A stretch of 12,107 bases of DNA from an uncultured Eubacteriales bacterium (GTDB lineage: Bacteria > Bacillota > Clostridia > Oscillospirales > Butyricicoccaceae). Below, in pieces: positions 6,060-12,107 of this stretch (its first letter is position 1; the number at the start of each line of letters is the position of its first letter). The notes below the pieces were generated by a model. It ran no database searches. It was not told where the DNA came from and was given only the letters and a program-made list of their open reading frames with translations. Location of the stretch: positions 1-12,107 of the forward strand of contig CAKTWY010000072.1 in the NCBI GenBank assembly GCA_934630445.1, in the 5' to 3' direction. A program made the position numbers and the translations under genes.

Positions 6060-7373
6060 ATGAAGCGTTTTATTGAAATCGTCGACGTGCTCGGCCGCGA
6101 GATCCTCGACAGCCGCGGCAACCCCACTGTCGAAGTCGAAGTTTATGTCGACGACGGCGCCGAGACGTATGTCGGCCGCGCGGCGGTTCCCTCCGGCGCG
6201 TCCACGGGCATTTTTGAAGCGTGCGAGCTGCGTGACGGCGACAAGAGCCGTTACCTCGGCAAGGGCGTGACCAAAGCTGTCGACGCTGTGAACGGTGAGA
6301 TCGCCGATGAGATCATCGGCATGAACGCGCTCGACCAGACCGAGATCGACCGTGTGATGATCGCCCTGGACGGCACGGCGAACAAGACGCGCCTTGGCGC
6401 GAATGCCATTCTCGGCGTGAGCCTCGCCTGCGCGAAGGCCGCCGCTGAGGCGCTCGGCCTGCCCCTTTACAGCTATATCGGCGGCGTCAACGCGAAGACC
6501 CTTCCCGTGCCGATGATGAACATCTTAAACGGCGGCGCGCACGCGACGAACAACGTCGACATCCAGGAGTTCATGGTCATGCCCGTCGGCGCTCCGTCCT
6601 GGACGGAAGCGCTGCGCATGTGCGCGGAAGTGTTCCACAACCTGAAGAAGGTCCTCGGCGGCATGGGCCTTGCGACCTCCGTCGGCGACGAGGGCGGCTT
6701 TGCCCCGAACCTGAAGAAGGACGAGGACGCGCTTAAGGTCATCGTCGAGGCGATCGAGGCTGCGGGCTATGTTCCCAGCAAGGACTTTATGATCGCGATG
6801 GATCCGGCGGTCTCCGAATGGTATGTCGATGAAGAGGGCGGCTACTACTTCCTGCCCAAGGCGAAGAAGAAGATGACACGCCAGCAGATGGTCAAGATGT
6901 GGAAGACGTTTGTCGAGAAGTACCCGATCATCTCCATCGAAGACGGCATGGCGGAAGAGGACTGGGAAGGCTGGAAGATGCTCACCGACGCGCTGGGCGA
7001 CAAGATCCAGCTCGTGGGCGACGACCTGTTCGTCACCAATGTCAGCCGCCTCGCCAAGGGCATTGAGCTGGGTGTTGCCAACTCCATCCTCATCAAGCTC
7101 AACCAGATCGGCTCGCTCACCGAGACGCTCGACGCCATCCAGATGGCCAACCGCGCGGGCTACACGGCGGTCGTTTCCCACCGCTCGGGCGAGACGGAGG
7201 ACACGACCATCGCCGATATCGCCGTTGCGCTCAACGCCGGGCAGATCAAGACCGGCGCGCCCAGCCGCACCGACCGCGTGGCGAAGTACAACCAGCTCAT
7301 CCGCATTGAGGAAGAGCTCGGCGACGTGGCGCAGTATCCCGGCCTGAAGGCGTGGTTCAACTTAAAAAAATAA
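6060..7373 (+). CDS. eno: Enolase (phosphopyruvate hydratase)
   Basis: This 437-residue enzyme dehydrates 2-phosphoglycerate to phosphoenolpyruvate. It is mainly cytoplasmic, though enolases are often also found on cell surfaces. Landmarks are the mobile loop SGASTGIFEACELRDGD (45-61), NGGAHATNNVDIQEF (157-171, His161), GDEGGFAPN with catalytic Glu211, metal ligands Asp248, Glu294 (SIEDGMAEEDW) and Asp321 (VGDDLFVTN), the signature IKLNQIGSLTET with catalytic Lys346, and SHRSGET (373-379). All expected residues are intact and the length is standard. The start at 6060 has AAGGAG at 6047-6052, 7 bp upstream. It is the last gene of the cluster, followed 15 bp later by a strong terminator. Confidence 0.98.
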   Translation: MKRFIEIVDVLGREILDSRGNPTVEVEVYVDDGAETYVGRAAVPSGASTGIFEACELRDGDKSRYLGKGVTKAVDAVNGEIADEIIGMNALDQTEIDRVMIALDGTANKTRLGANAILGVSLACAKAAAEALGLPLYSYIGGVNAKTLPVPMMNILNGGAHATNNVDIQEFMVMPVGAPSWTEALRMCAEVFHNLKKVLGGMGLATSVGDEGGFAPNLKKDEDALKVIVEAIEAAGYVPSKDFMIAMDPAVSEWYVDEEGGYYFLPKAKKKMTRQQMVKMWKTFVEKYPIISIEDGMAEEDWEGWKMLTDALGDKIQLVGDDLFVTNVSRLAKGIELGVANSILIKLNQIGSLTETLDAIQMANRAGYTAVVSHRSGETEDTTIADIAVALNAGQIKTGAPSRTDRVAKYNQLIRIEEELGDVAQYPGLKAWFNLKK

Positions 7374-7383
7374 CCGGATATCC

Positions 7384-7424
7384 AAAAGGGGGCGCGCCGC
7401 TGAGAGCGGCGCGCCCCTTCTTTT
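7384..7424. terminator. Bidirectional intrinsic terminator between eno and the convergent SLH-transglutaminase gene
   Basis: GGGGCGCGCCGC (7389-7400) and GCGGCGCGCCCC (7406-7417) form a perfect 12-bp stem with the loop TGAGA. It is followed on the plus strand by TTCTTTTA. AAAA at 7384-7387 gives a T4 tract when read from the minus strand, so it can also stop the convergent gene that ends at 7440. Confidence 0.93.
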
Positions 7425-7439
7425 ATATTTCCTGCCGGT

Positions 7440-8798
7440 TCACAGGCTGTCGGCTGCGAGCAGCGCTACCTTCAGCGCCTGCTCGCGCGTCATTGCGCCG
7501 GCCGGCTCAAAGCAATTGCCGCCCACGCCGTCGATCACACCGCAGCCGACAAAGAAGTAGATGTAATCTCTCGCGTAGGCGGAGATCATCCCGTCGTCGG
7601 CAAACGCCTGCGCCGCGCCGTGATCGAGCGCTGCGCCCGTGCCGACGGCGCCCGTTTCAGCCAGCTCATACACACGGCCGAGCATTGTAACGGCCTGCTC
7701 GCGCGTGAGATTCTCCTCCGGAGCGAACCGGCCGCCGCCCACGCCGCCGACGATGCCGAGGCTGTAGGCGCGCAGCACATCCACGTCTGCCGTATCGGAA
7801 AACGGCGTTTCGCCCGTATAGGCGCCGGCCTCCTCGCCGGTCAGCGCCTGGTAGAGGCCGAGCGCAACCGAGGCAAACTCCGCGCGTGTGATGGTCGCGG
7901 TCAGGTCTGTACCGGACAGTCTGTCAGGAACGAGGCCGGCATCCCCGGCGCGCTGCATATAATCGCGCGCCCAGTCTGAGCAGCGGCCCCACGGCCCGTC
8001 CGCTGCGACGGCAGACGCGGCGGTATACCGCTCGGCGATCTGCGCGGCGTTGGAGGCGAGCCAGTTGGAATAGGTGTGATCCCATTCGTGCCGGCTTTCC
8101 CATTCTTTTGTGTCCGTCTTCATGAAGTACTGGTAGTTGATCTTGCCCGTGCTCGCATAGGCGGAATGATCCATGCGCGGGTCGAGCCAGTAATATCGGC
8201 CGTTCACGAGGACGTAATTCCATTTGTGCTCCACCTTTGAGCCGTCGCGGTTGATAAAATCGCCGTCGATCAGCCGGCAGTCATATCCCAAATGGCCGAG
8301 AAGCACGCTCAACAACGCCGCGAAATGCGCGCACGTACCGGTGCGGGTGAGCATCATGTCATAGGCAAAGCTGCAGATGTACATGTTCGAATCATAAGCC
8401 GTGACATACATGCCGTAACGCGGATCGTACTGCGTTTCCGGTGCGAGGTCCTGCCGGAGGACAATGCCGCCGCTTTCCAGCGCGGCGGAGAGCTTTTCCC
8501 CATAAGCGCCCTGCGCCTGGGCAAGCACGACCTCGGTATCGAAATAGTACGTGCCGTTCCAGTCATACCGGCTGCAGTTTTTAACGATCCAATCGTAGAC
8601 GGCGCGAATCTTTTCCGTATCGCTTTTCCCTGCGGTGGGAATCCCCTTCAATATTTCATCGGCCATATAGTCGATATCTGCATACCCGGTATAAATCGGC
8701 ACATTGCCGTAGGCCAGACCGGCGGCAAGCGCCTGTGCCGGAAAAGCGGAGAGCAGCAGCGCGGCTGCCAGGAGCACTGCGAAAAGACGTTTTTTCAT
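7440..8798 (-). CDS. Secreted transglutaminase-like domain protein with three C-terminal SLH repeats
   Basis: This 452-residue protein has a signal peptide at its N-terminus (MKKR, a hydrophobic run, then AQALAA, with cleavage near residues 24-26). It is thus expected to be exported and held on the cell wall. Residues 58-210 form a transglutaminase/protease-like fold with a Cys-His-Asp triad: Cys156 in RTGTCAHFAALL, His191 in VEHKWNYVLVNG and Asp206 in YYWLDPRMD. About 70 residues lie between the helix AVYDWIVKN and the Cys, slightly more than in minimal domains. SLH repeats lie at about 273-320, 332-381 (TPFSDTADVD to REQAVTMLGRVYEL) and 399-446 (FADDGMISAYARD to REQALKVALLA). Such repeats usually bind pyruvylated secondary cell-wall polymers. 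The start has AAAGGG 8-9 bp upstream. It is a single-gene unit with its own promoter. Whether it cross-links, cleaves or only binds peptides is unknown. Confidence 0.9.
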   Translation of the reverse strand: MKKRLFAVLLAAALLLSAFPAQALAAGLAYGNVPIYTGYADIDYMADEILKGIPTAGKSDTEKIRAVYDWIVKNCSRYDWNGTYYFDTEVVLAQAQGAYGEKLSAALESGGIVLRQDLAPETQYDPRYGMYVTAYDSNMYICSFAYDMMLTRTGTCAHFAALLSVLLGHLGYDCRLIDGDFINRDGSKVEHKWNYVLVNGRYYWLDPRMDHSAYASTGKINYQYFMKTDTKEWESRHEWDHTYSNWLASNAAQIAERYTAASAVAADGPWGRCSDWARDYMQRAGDAGLVPDRLSGTDLTATITRAEFASVALGLYQALTGEEAGAYTGETPFSDTADVDVLRAYSLGIVGGVGGGRFAPEENLTREQAVTMLGRVYELAETGAVGTGAALDHGAAQAFADDGMISAYARDYIYFFVGCGVIDGVGGNCFEPAGAMTREQALKVALLAADSL

Positions 8799-8857
8799 AC
8801 GGACACACCCTTTTCCATATTGCGGCGGAACTACAGAGTATTTTCCAGCCGTCTAAC

Positions 8858-8886
8858 AGTATAGCAAAGCGTCATTTCTTTGTAAA
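8858..8886 (-). promoter_or_regulatory. Sigma-A-type promoter of the SLH-transglutaminase gene
   Basis: On the minus strand TTTACA (8886-8881), a 17-bp spacer and TATACT (8863-8858) lie about 60 bp upstream of the start codon. Both boxes differ from consensus by a single base. It is divergent from the promoter of the oxidoreductase gene, about 155 bp away. Confidence 0.75.
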
Positions 8887-8974
8887 TACGTGATTTTTCC
8901 AAAAGAAACAGACAAAATTCGGCACTTTTCCGCAGGCGGCACGGCGCGCCCTCCGCGTCCGGGGCACGCGGCAG

Positions 8975-9004
8975 GCATGTCTTTTTGCGACATGCGGGCA
9001 TGTC
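8975..9004. repeat. Triple GCATGTC/GACATGC repeat in the divergent promoter region
   Basis: GCATGTC at 8975-8981, its reverse complement GACATGC at 8989-8995, and GCATGTC again at 8998-9004 lie in 30 bp. The first two form a perfect inverted repeat with a 7-bp spacer; the first and third are direct repeats 23 bp apart. The array sits between the divergent promoters (8858-8886 minus, 9042-9071 plus), as an operator would. It could be a hairpin instead, but it lies upstream of both predicted transcript starts. Confidence 0.5.
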
Positions 9005-9041
9005 GATATCCGACTTCTTGTTGCGTTTTTGCGGAAATGCC

Positions 9042-9071
9042 TTTACAGGCCGCCCCGACGCGCCCTATAAT
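9042..9071 (+). promoter_or_regulatory. Sigma-A-type promoter of the oxidoreductase gene
   Basis: TTTACA (9042-9047), an 18-bp spacer and a consensus TATAAT (9066-9071) lie about 48 bp upstream of the start codon. A small hairpin, GGGCC-ATAAA-GGCCC (9084-9098), follows in the short leader just before the ribosome site and could affect translation. Confidence 0.75.
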
Positions 9072-9118
9072 AGTGCTTACCAAGGGCCATAAAGGCCCGC
9101 TCGAGGAGGGGAAAGCGT

Positions 9119-10333
9119 ATGAAAAAGCAGATTCGTTTGGGTATGATCGGCACCGGAAACATCTGCTGCGGCGGCCACCTGCCGCAGCACGCGCAGATCG
9201 AGGACTTCGTCGTGACGGCCATGTACGATGTGGACGCCGGCGCCATGGCGCACGCGCGCGATGTGTATATCGAGGAGGCGAAAAAATACGGCCGCGTGAT
9301 CGCGCCGGAGAGCATTCGCCTGTGCCGCGACGCGGAGGAGCTGTTCTCCCTGGTCGACGCGGTGGACATCTGCACGTCGCTGCGCTACCACGCCTATTAC
9401 GCCCATCTCGCGCTCGAACACGGGGTGTGCGCCATGTCGGAAAAGCCGATGGCGCGCACATGGCTCGAGGCGACGCGCGTGGCACATGCGGCCCAGAGCG
9501 CGGCGGGCGTATATCAGCTCAACGACGACAACCTGTTTATCCCCCGCTTCCTGGTGGCGAAGGCGCTCATCGACGGCGGGCACATCGGCGATATCGAAAG
9601 CGTGCGCATCGCGCGCGGAACGCCCTCCTCGCACCGGGCACAGTGGTTCTATTCCGTGCTTGAGGGCGGCGGCGGGGCAATCCTCGACTACGGCTCGCAC
9701 GCTGTGACGAACGCCTGGTCGCTCATCGGCTTTGACAAAACGCCGGTCGAGGTGCGTTCGATGGGCGTGGTGTGCCGGGAGAAGACGCGCGTCGTCGAAG
9801 GGCGCATGCAGAACGTCAATATCGACGACGACGCGCACTTCAAGGTGCTCTTCCGCGATCCGAAGACGGACGCGTGGATCGACGTTTCCGTTGAAGCGAC
9901 GTGGACGTGGCAGCACTACGGCGAGCGCTCGAGCGATGTGGACGGCTACTTCGAGGTGCAGGGCACGCTCGGCACGCTGACGACCGTGCCCGGCGAGAAT
10001 GGAGCGGTCTTCATCCGGCTGCGCAGCCGCACGCTGGGCGAGCGCCTCTTCCCGGTCGACGCGGTAGAGAGCGAGGAGTATTCGTTCCGCTGTGAATTTA
10101 TCAACTTCGCCCGCGCCATCCAGACGGGGAATCAGCCGTTTTTGAACGCGGATACCGGTTCGGATACGATCGCGATCATAAACGCGGCGCAGCTCTCCGA
10201 GCAGCGCGGACGGCACGCCGTCACGCTGGAAGAGCTCAAACGCGTCAGTGCGGGGTATCTCACCGGCGCGAAGGACGTGTGGGAGGCCTCGGACCGGCTC
10301 GTCGCGGACCTGAACCGGCAGTTTATACGCTGA
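9119..10333 (+). CDS. Gfo/Idh/MocA family NAD(P)-dependent oxidoreductase
   Basis: This 404-residue cytoplasmic enzyme has the two-domain layout of the glucose-fructose oxidoreductase/inositol dehydrogenase family. An N-terminal Rossmann fold (LGMIGTGNICCGGH at 7-20) binds the cofactor. The EKP motif at 108-110 (Lys109) follows, then an alpha/beta catalytic domain with GGGAILDYGSHAV (184-196), in which Asp190 and His194 occupy the usual catalytic positions. Family members oxidise or reduce sugars, inositols or their derivatives; the substrate here cannot be told from sequence. The start is supported by GAGGAGG (9103-9109), 9 bp upstream. The gene is monocistronic, with its own promoter and a terminator about 90 bp after its stop. 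No sugar transporter, kinase or other catabolic partner is adjacent, which is unusual for a family often found in sugar operons. Confidence 0.9.
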   Translation: MKKQIRLGMIGTGNICCGGHLPQHAQIEDFVVTAMYDVDAGAMAHARDVYIEEAKKYGRVIAPESIRLCRDAEELFSLVDAVDICTSLRYHAYYAHLALEHGVCAMSEKPMARTWLEATRVAHAAQSAAGVYQLNDDNLFIPRFLVAKALIDGGHIGDIESVRIARGTPSSHRAQWFYSVLEGGGGAILDYGSHAVTNAWSLIGFDKTPVEVRSMGVVCREKTRVVEGRMQNVNIDDDAHFKVLFRDPKTDAWIDVSVEATWTWQHYGERSSDVDGYFEVQGTLGTLTTVPGENGAVFIRLRSRTLGERLFPVDAVESEEYSFRCEFINFARAIQTGNQPFLNADTGSDTIAIINAAQLSEQRGRHAVTLEELKRVSAGYLTGAKDVWEASDRLVADLNRQFIR

Positions 10334-10425
10334 AGCATCTGAACGGACTGCCGCGCATAGCCGGCGGCGGACTTCCGGCCGGTGGGAAGAGCTTCGTCTG
10401 CTTTCGTATCAAACAGCTGCAATTG

Positions 10426-10466
10426 AAAAAAGCCTGCGCCGAACATGCTGTTCGGCGCAGGCTTTT
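10426..10466. terminator. Bidirectional intrinsic terminator between the oxidoreductase and the convergent regulator gene
   Basis: A perfect 17-bp stem, 10428-10444 (AAAAGCCTGCGCCGAAC) with 10450-10466, closes the loop ATGCT. It is flanked by A6 on the left and ends in T4 on the right. It therefore gives U-runs in both directions and serves the plus gene ending at 10333 and the minus gene ending at 10530. Confidence 0.94.
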
Positions 10467-10529
10467 CACTTTTATCCAAAAGGCGCCGCACCCGGCCAGG
10501 GCCCTGAGCGGAAAACACGATTCACCGGT

Positions 10530-11192
10530 TTATTCCTTTTCGCTGTTGCGCAGATGGAGGTATACCGTGTTCTTGGATATGCCGAGAAGATCTGCGACAA
10601 TCACGACCGCATCCTTCAGCTTAAAAATACCGCGCTCTTTCAGGCGGCTCACAATCTGCTTGTTTTTCAGATTCGCGGCGATGGCGCTGTCAGCAGCAAT
10701 CTCGGCGCGCACCTGCGAAACGGCGTTTTCGATCACCTCGCCGACATTATCCGCAAAATTTTCCGCAGCGGACAGTTCCGCCGCCGGTGCGAACAGCTCG
10801 CCGATGAACGACGACAGCGGCATATTGAGGTATAAATTCATGCACATGAGGCCGATGATGCGCCCACCCTCCCCGCGGATCGCAACCGTGGAGGATTTGA
10901 TCGGCTCGCCTTTTTTATTCGTTCCGAAATACGTGACGTGGTCAGCCCCGCCGTCGGCGCTGATCTTTTCCAGCATCTCGAGCGCAAGGTCTGTAATCGG
11001 CGCGCCGGCGCGCCGCCCCGTATGGTGGCCGTTGATGATCTTGACGACAGAGTGCTCCAGATCTTCCAGTGAATGAAGCACCAGTTCGTAGCCGCTGCCA
11101 AGATAGTCTGAAAGCCCCTCGAGAAAAACACTGTACGAATGAAGAATCATCCTGTCGGCCGCGCTCAGCTGCCGTTCAATCTGGTTTGACAT
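10530..11192 (-). CDS. YheO/DauR-like transcriptional regulator (PAS-like domain plus C-terminal HTH)
   Basis: This 220-residue DNA-binding protein has the two-domain plan of the YheO/DauR family. A YheO-like PAS domain (about 20-125) includes YELVLHSLEDLEHSVVKI (35-52), NGHHTGRRAGAPITD (54-68) and GEPIKSSTVAIRGEGGRIIG (95-114). A C-terminal helix-turn-helix (about 178-217) includes LKERGIFKLKDAVVIVADLL and GISKNTVYLHLRN. Length is typical. The start is the ATG at 11190-11192, preceded by GGAAAGGAG; the frame is open upstream to 11306 but without family similarity. DauR itself represses D-arginine utilisation genes, so an amino-acid-type ligand sensed by the PAS-like domain is plausible but not shown. 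It is divergent from ridA across 385 bp and most likely regulates that gene and itself. Its 3' end converges on the oxidoreductase gene at a shared terminator. Confidence 0.9.
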   Translation of the reverse strand: MSNQIERQLSAADRMILHSYSVFLEGLSDYLGSGYELVLHSLEDLEHSVVKIINGHHTGRRAGAPITDLALEMLEKISADGGADHVTYFGTNKKGEPIKSSTVAIRGEGGRIIGLMCMNLYLNMPLSSFIGELFAPAAELSAAENFADNVGEVIENAVSQVRAEIAADSAIAANLKNKQIVSRLKERGIFKLKDAVVIVADLLGISKNTVYLHLRNSEKE

Positions 11193-11314
11193 ATTGCTCC
11201 TTTCCAACCGGTCGCATGCAAAGGCAAAAATACCACCGCGCTCCTCCACACAGCGCAGGACACGCCCGTCTCTGTTCCGCCCTGATTGGGGTACGCGGCA
11301 GCCCATATGTTTTT

Positions 11315-11343
11315 ATTAAAACACGGTTTATATCACCTGTCAA
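11315..11343 (-). promoter_or_regulatory. Sigma-A-type promoter of the YheO/DauR-like gene
   Basis: On the minus strand a consensus TTGACA (11343-11338), a 17-bp spacer and TTTAAT (11320-11315) precede the regulator start by about 120 bp. The -10 has one mismatch to consensus. The leader of roughly 115 nt has no recognised structure. Confidence 0.7.
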
Positions 11344-11364
11344 CCGCTCCGCCTGCATACTAAA

Positions 11365-11478
11365 AAATATTTTATTTATATTTTCTTTTTTAATCAAATA
11401 CTTCAAATATAACTGTGTGCTCCTTGAATTATTATGTGAATATGTTCATTTTATCTGTCCGTATAATGAAATATTTTA
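11365..11478. repeat. Two copies of AAATATTTTA in the divergent promoter region
   Basis: The 10-mer AAATATTTTA occurs at 11365-11374 and again at 11469-11478, 104 bp apart, about ten helical turns. Each has a symmetric core (AAAATATTTT and AAATATTT). They lie between the two divergent promoters and could be operator half-sites. The region is AT-rich enough that chance is a real alternative. Confidence 0.3.
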
Positions 11479-11488
11479 ACGTTAGTAA

Positions 11489-11517
11489 TTGACAAGCGGA
11501 ATGTCGCTATCTATAAT
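11489..11517 (+). promoter_or_regulatory. Perfect-consensus sigma-A promoter of ridA
   Basis: TTGACA (11489-11494), a 17-bp spacer and TATAAT (11512-11517) match consensus at every position. The spacer holds AGCG-GAATGT-CGCT (11495-11508), a small inverted repeat starting right after the -35 box, where a repressor could bind. A promoter this strong would be expected to be controlled, and the divergent regulator is the obvious candidate. Confidence 0.88.
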
Positions 11518-11577
11518 CATACATAGAAAGGTTTATTTCCACTGTCCTGCAATTCAGATCAAAGGAGTGTGCATCAA

Positions 11578-11955
11578 ATGGATAAGCAAACCGTCAGCAC
11601 GCCGAAGGCGCCCGCCGCCATCGGCCCGTATTCGCAGGCCGCAGGAGGCGGCGGTATTCTCTTCGTGTCCGGCCAGCTTCCGCTGGACCCGGAAAGCGGC
11701 GCGATGCCTGCGGATATCCGCGCGCAGACCGCGCAGTCGATGAAAAATGTCATGGCCATCGTAGAAGCGGGCGGCTCCTGCGCGGGGAAGATCCTCAAGT
11801 GCTGCCTCTATATCCGCGATATGGCACAGTTCTCCGTCATCAACGAGGTGTATGCTTCGTTCTTTTCCAGCGAGCCGCCCGCGCGCGTGGTCGTCGAGGT
11901 GTCGCGCCTGCCGAAGGATGCGCTGATCGAGATCGACGCGATCGCGCTGCAGTAA
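11578..11955 (+). CDS. ridA: RidA family reactive intermediate (enamine/imine) deaminase
   Basis: This 125-residue cytoplasmic protein of the YjgF/YER057c/UK114 family is expected to form a homotrimer. RidA hydrolyses reactive enamine/imine intermediates released by PLP-dependent enzymes such as serine/threonine dehydratase, giving a keto acid and ammonia. Family marks are AIGPYSQA with Tyr18 (14-21), LFVSGQLPLDPESG (28-41), EPPARVVVEVSRLPKDALIE with Arg103 (99-118) and IEIDAIAL with Glu118 near the C-terminus. These correspond to the Tyr, Arg and Glu that line the known active site. Length is typical. I chose the ATG at 11578, 10 bp after AAAGGAG (11561-11567); an in-frame GTG at 11569 lies too close to that site. 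Another coding region starts 9 bp after its stop. The pairing with a DauR-like regulator suggests a role in amino-acid breakdown. Confidence 0.95.
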   Translation: MDKQTVSTPKAPAAIGPYSQAAGGGGILFVSGQLPLDPESGAMPADIRAQTAQSMKNVMAIVEAGGSCAGKILKCCLYIRDMAQFSVINEVYASFFSSEPPARVVVEVSRLPKDALIEIDAIALQ

Positions 11956-11964
11956 GGCGCGCAT

Positions 11965-12107
11965 ATGAAGGCGTTCAGGCTTTCAAACCGGTATGACGGG
12001 GTGGAAGGCGGGCTTTTTTCCAAGGTGACGAAGGCCGATGTGGGCGACGGCTTCGCGTCGATGGAGGGGAAGGTCACGCTCATGGGCTGGGCGGACCCGT
12101 TTTACCC
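11965..12107 (+). CDS. Unrecognised coding region, 5' part only (runs off right edge)
   Basis: From the ATG at 11965 the frame stays open to the edge of the window (47 complete codons), beginning MKAFRLSNRYDGVEGGLFSK and ending near MGWADPFYP. AAGG at 11954-11957 gives a modest ribosome site 7 bp upstream, overlapping the ridA stop. Base composition and codon choice resemble the neighbours. I do not recognise the family from this N-terminus. Its position 9 bp after ridA, with no terminator between, suggests it is cotranscribed and belongs to the same pathway. A PLP-dependent or other amino-acid enzyme would suit the context, but nothing in the visible residues shows this. Confidence 0.6.
   Translation, partial: MKAFRLSNRYDGVEGGLFSKVTKADVGDGFASMEGKVTLMGWADPFY

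Larger units (their letters stand above)
11193..11577. other. AT-rich divergent intergenic region between the regulator and ridA
   Basis: No gene is seen in these 385 bp. Positions 11193-11300 are a GC-richer leader of the regulator. About 11310-11520 is strongly AT-rich and holds the minus promoter of the regulator (11315-11343) and the plus promoter of ridA (11489-11517). It also contains small symmetric sites: AAAATATTTT at 11364-11373, TGAA-TATG-TTCA at 11437-11448 and AAATATTT at 11469-11476. About 60 bp of ridA leader follows. The layout is typical of a regulator controlling its divergent neighbour. Confidence 0.6.

Noticed and set aside
4802..6127. 441-codon minus-strand frame opposite gpmI
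   Set aside because: Same reason: antisense shadow of a complete, well-recognised enzyme, spanning into the eno start.
8292..8864. 190-codon plus-strand frame opposite the SLH-transglutaminase gene
   Set aside because: It lies wholly opposite the signal peptide and catalytic domain of a convincing gene and across its promoter; no ribosome site or domain.
9077..10216. 379-codon minus-strand frame opposite the oxidoreductase
   Set aside because: Antisense shadow; the plus-strand gene has clear motifs, promoter, ribosome site and terminator.
11462..11467. Additional TATAAT upstream of ridA as a second promoter
   Set aside because: No suitable -35 at the right distance; the perfect promoter at 11489-11517 explains expression.

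Overview
The window looks like a chromosomal stretch from a GC-rich member of the Bacillota, most likely a gut-type Clostridia (Oscillospirales-like; the order is an inference). The coding sequence is GC-rich by eye. The gene gaps are abruptly AT-richer, carry near-consensus sigma-A promoters and are followed by purine-rich Shine-Dalgarno sites. A classical Bacillota glycolytic block (pgk-tpiA-gpmI-eno), a DegV protein and an S-layer-homology (SLH) surface protein all fit this assignment.

Layout, left to right. Positions 1-218 (minus) hold a decayed response-regulator receiver domain running off the left edge. A mostly empty interval follows, with a good promoter at 427-455 and a long GC-rich leader. 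Next come trmL (tRNA wobble 2'-O-methyltransferase, 656-1153) and a DegV-family fatty-acid-binding protein (1230-2093). A strong promoter (2148-2176) then starts the lower glycolysis cluster: pgk, tpiA, gpmI, eno (2247-7373). It ends in a strong, probably bidirectional terminator. tpiA has its own extended -10 promoter with an 18-bp palindrome in the spacer. Each of the three gaps inside the cluster carries a GC-rich hairpin without a U-run.

Convergent to eno is a secreted transglutaminase-like protein with three SLH repeats (8798-7440, minus). A divergent promoter region (8799-9118) separates it from a lone Gfo/Idh/MocA-type oxidoreductase (9119-10333). A second bidirectional terminator (10426-10466) separates that gene from a convergent YheO/DauR-like PAS-HTH regulator (11192-10530, minus). 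The regulator is divergent from ridA (11578-11955), which is driven by a perfect-consensus promoter. A coding region I do not recognise (11965 onward) follows ridA and runs off the right edge.

How the genes work together: pgk, tpiA, gpmI and eno encode four consecutive or linked triose-phosphate and lower-glycolysis steps. gapA, often upstream of pgk in Bacillota, is not here; trmL and degV occupy that place. The regulator, ridA and the partial downstream gene look like a small regulated unit, probably for amino-acid or imine-intermediate metabolism, with the regulator acting on the shared intergenic region. I see no phage, insertion sequence, CRISPR array, rRNA, tRNA or defence system. The unusual material is regulatory (palindromes, hairpins) plus the receiver relic, the SLH-transglutaminase and the regulator-ridA locus, rather than a clearly new system.
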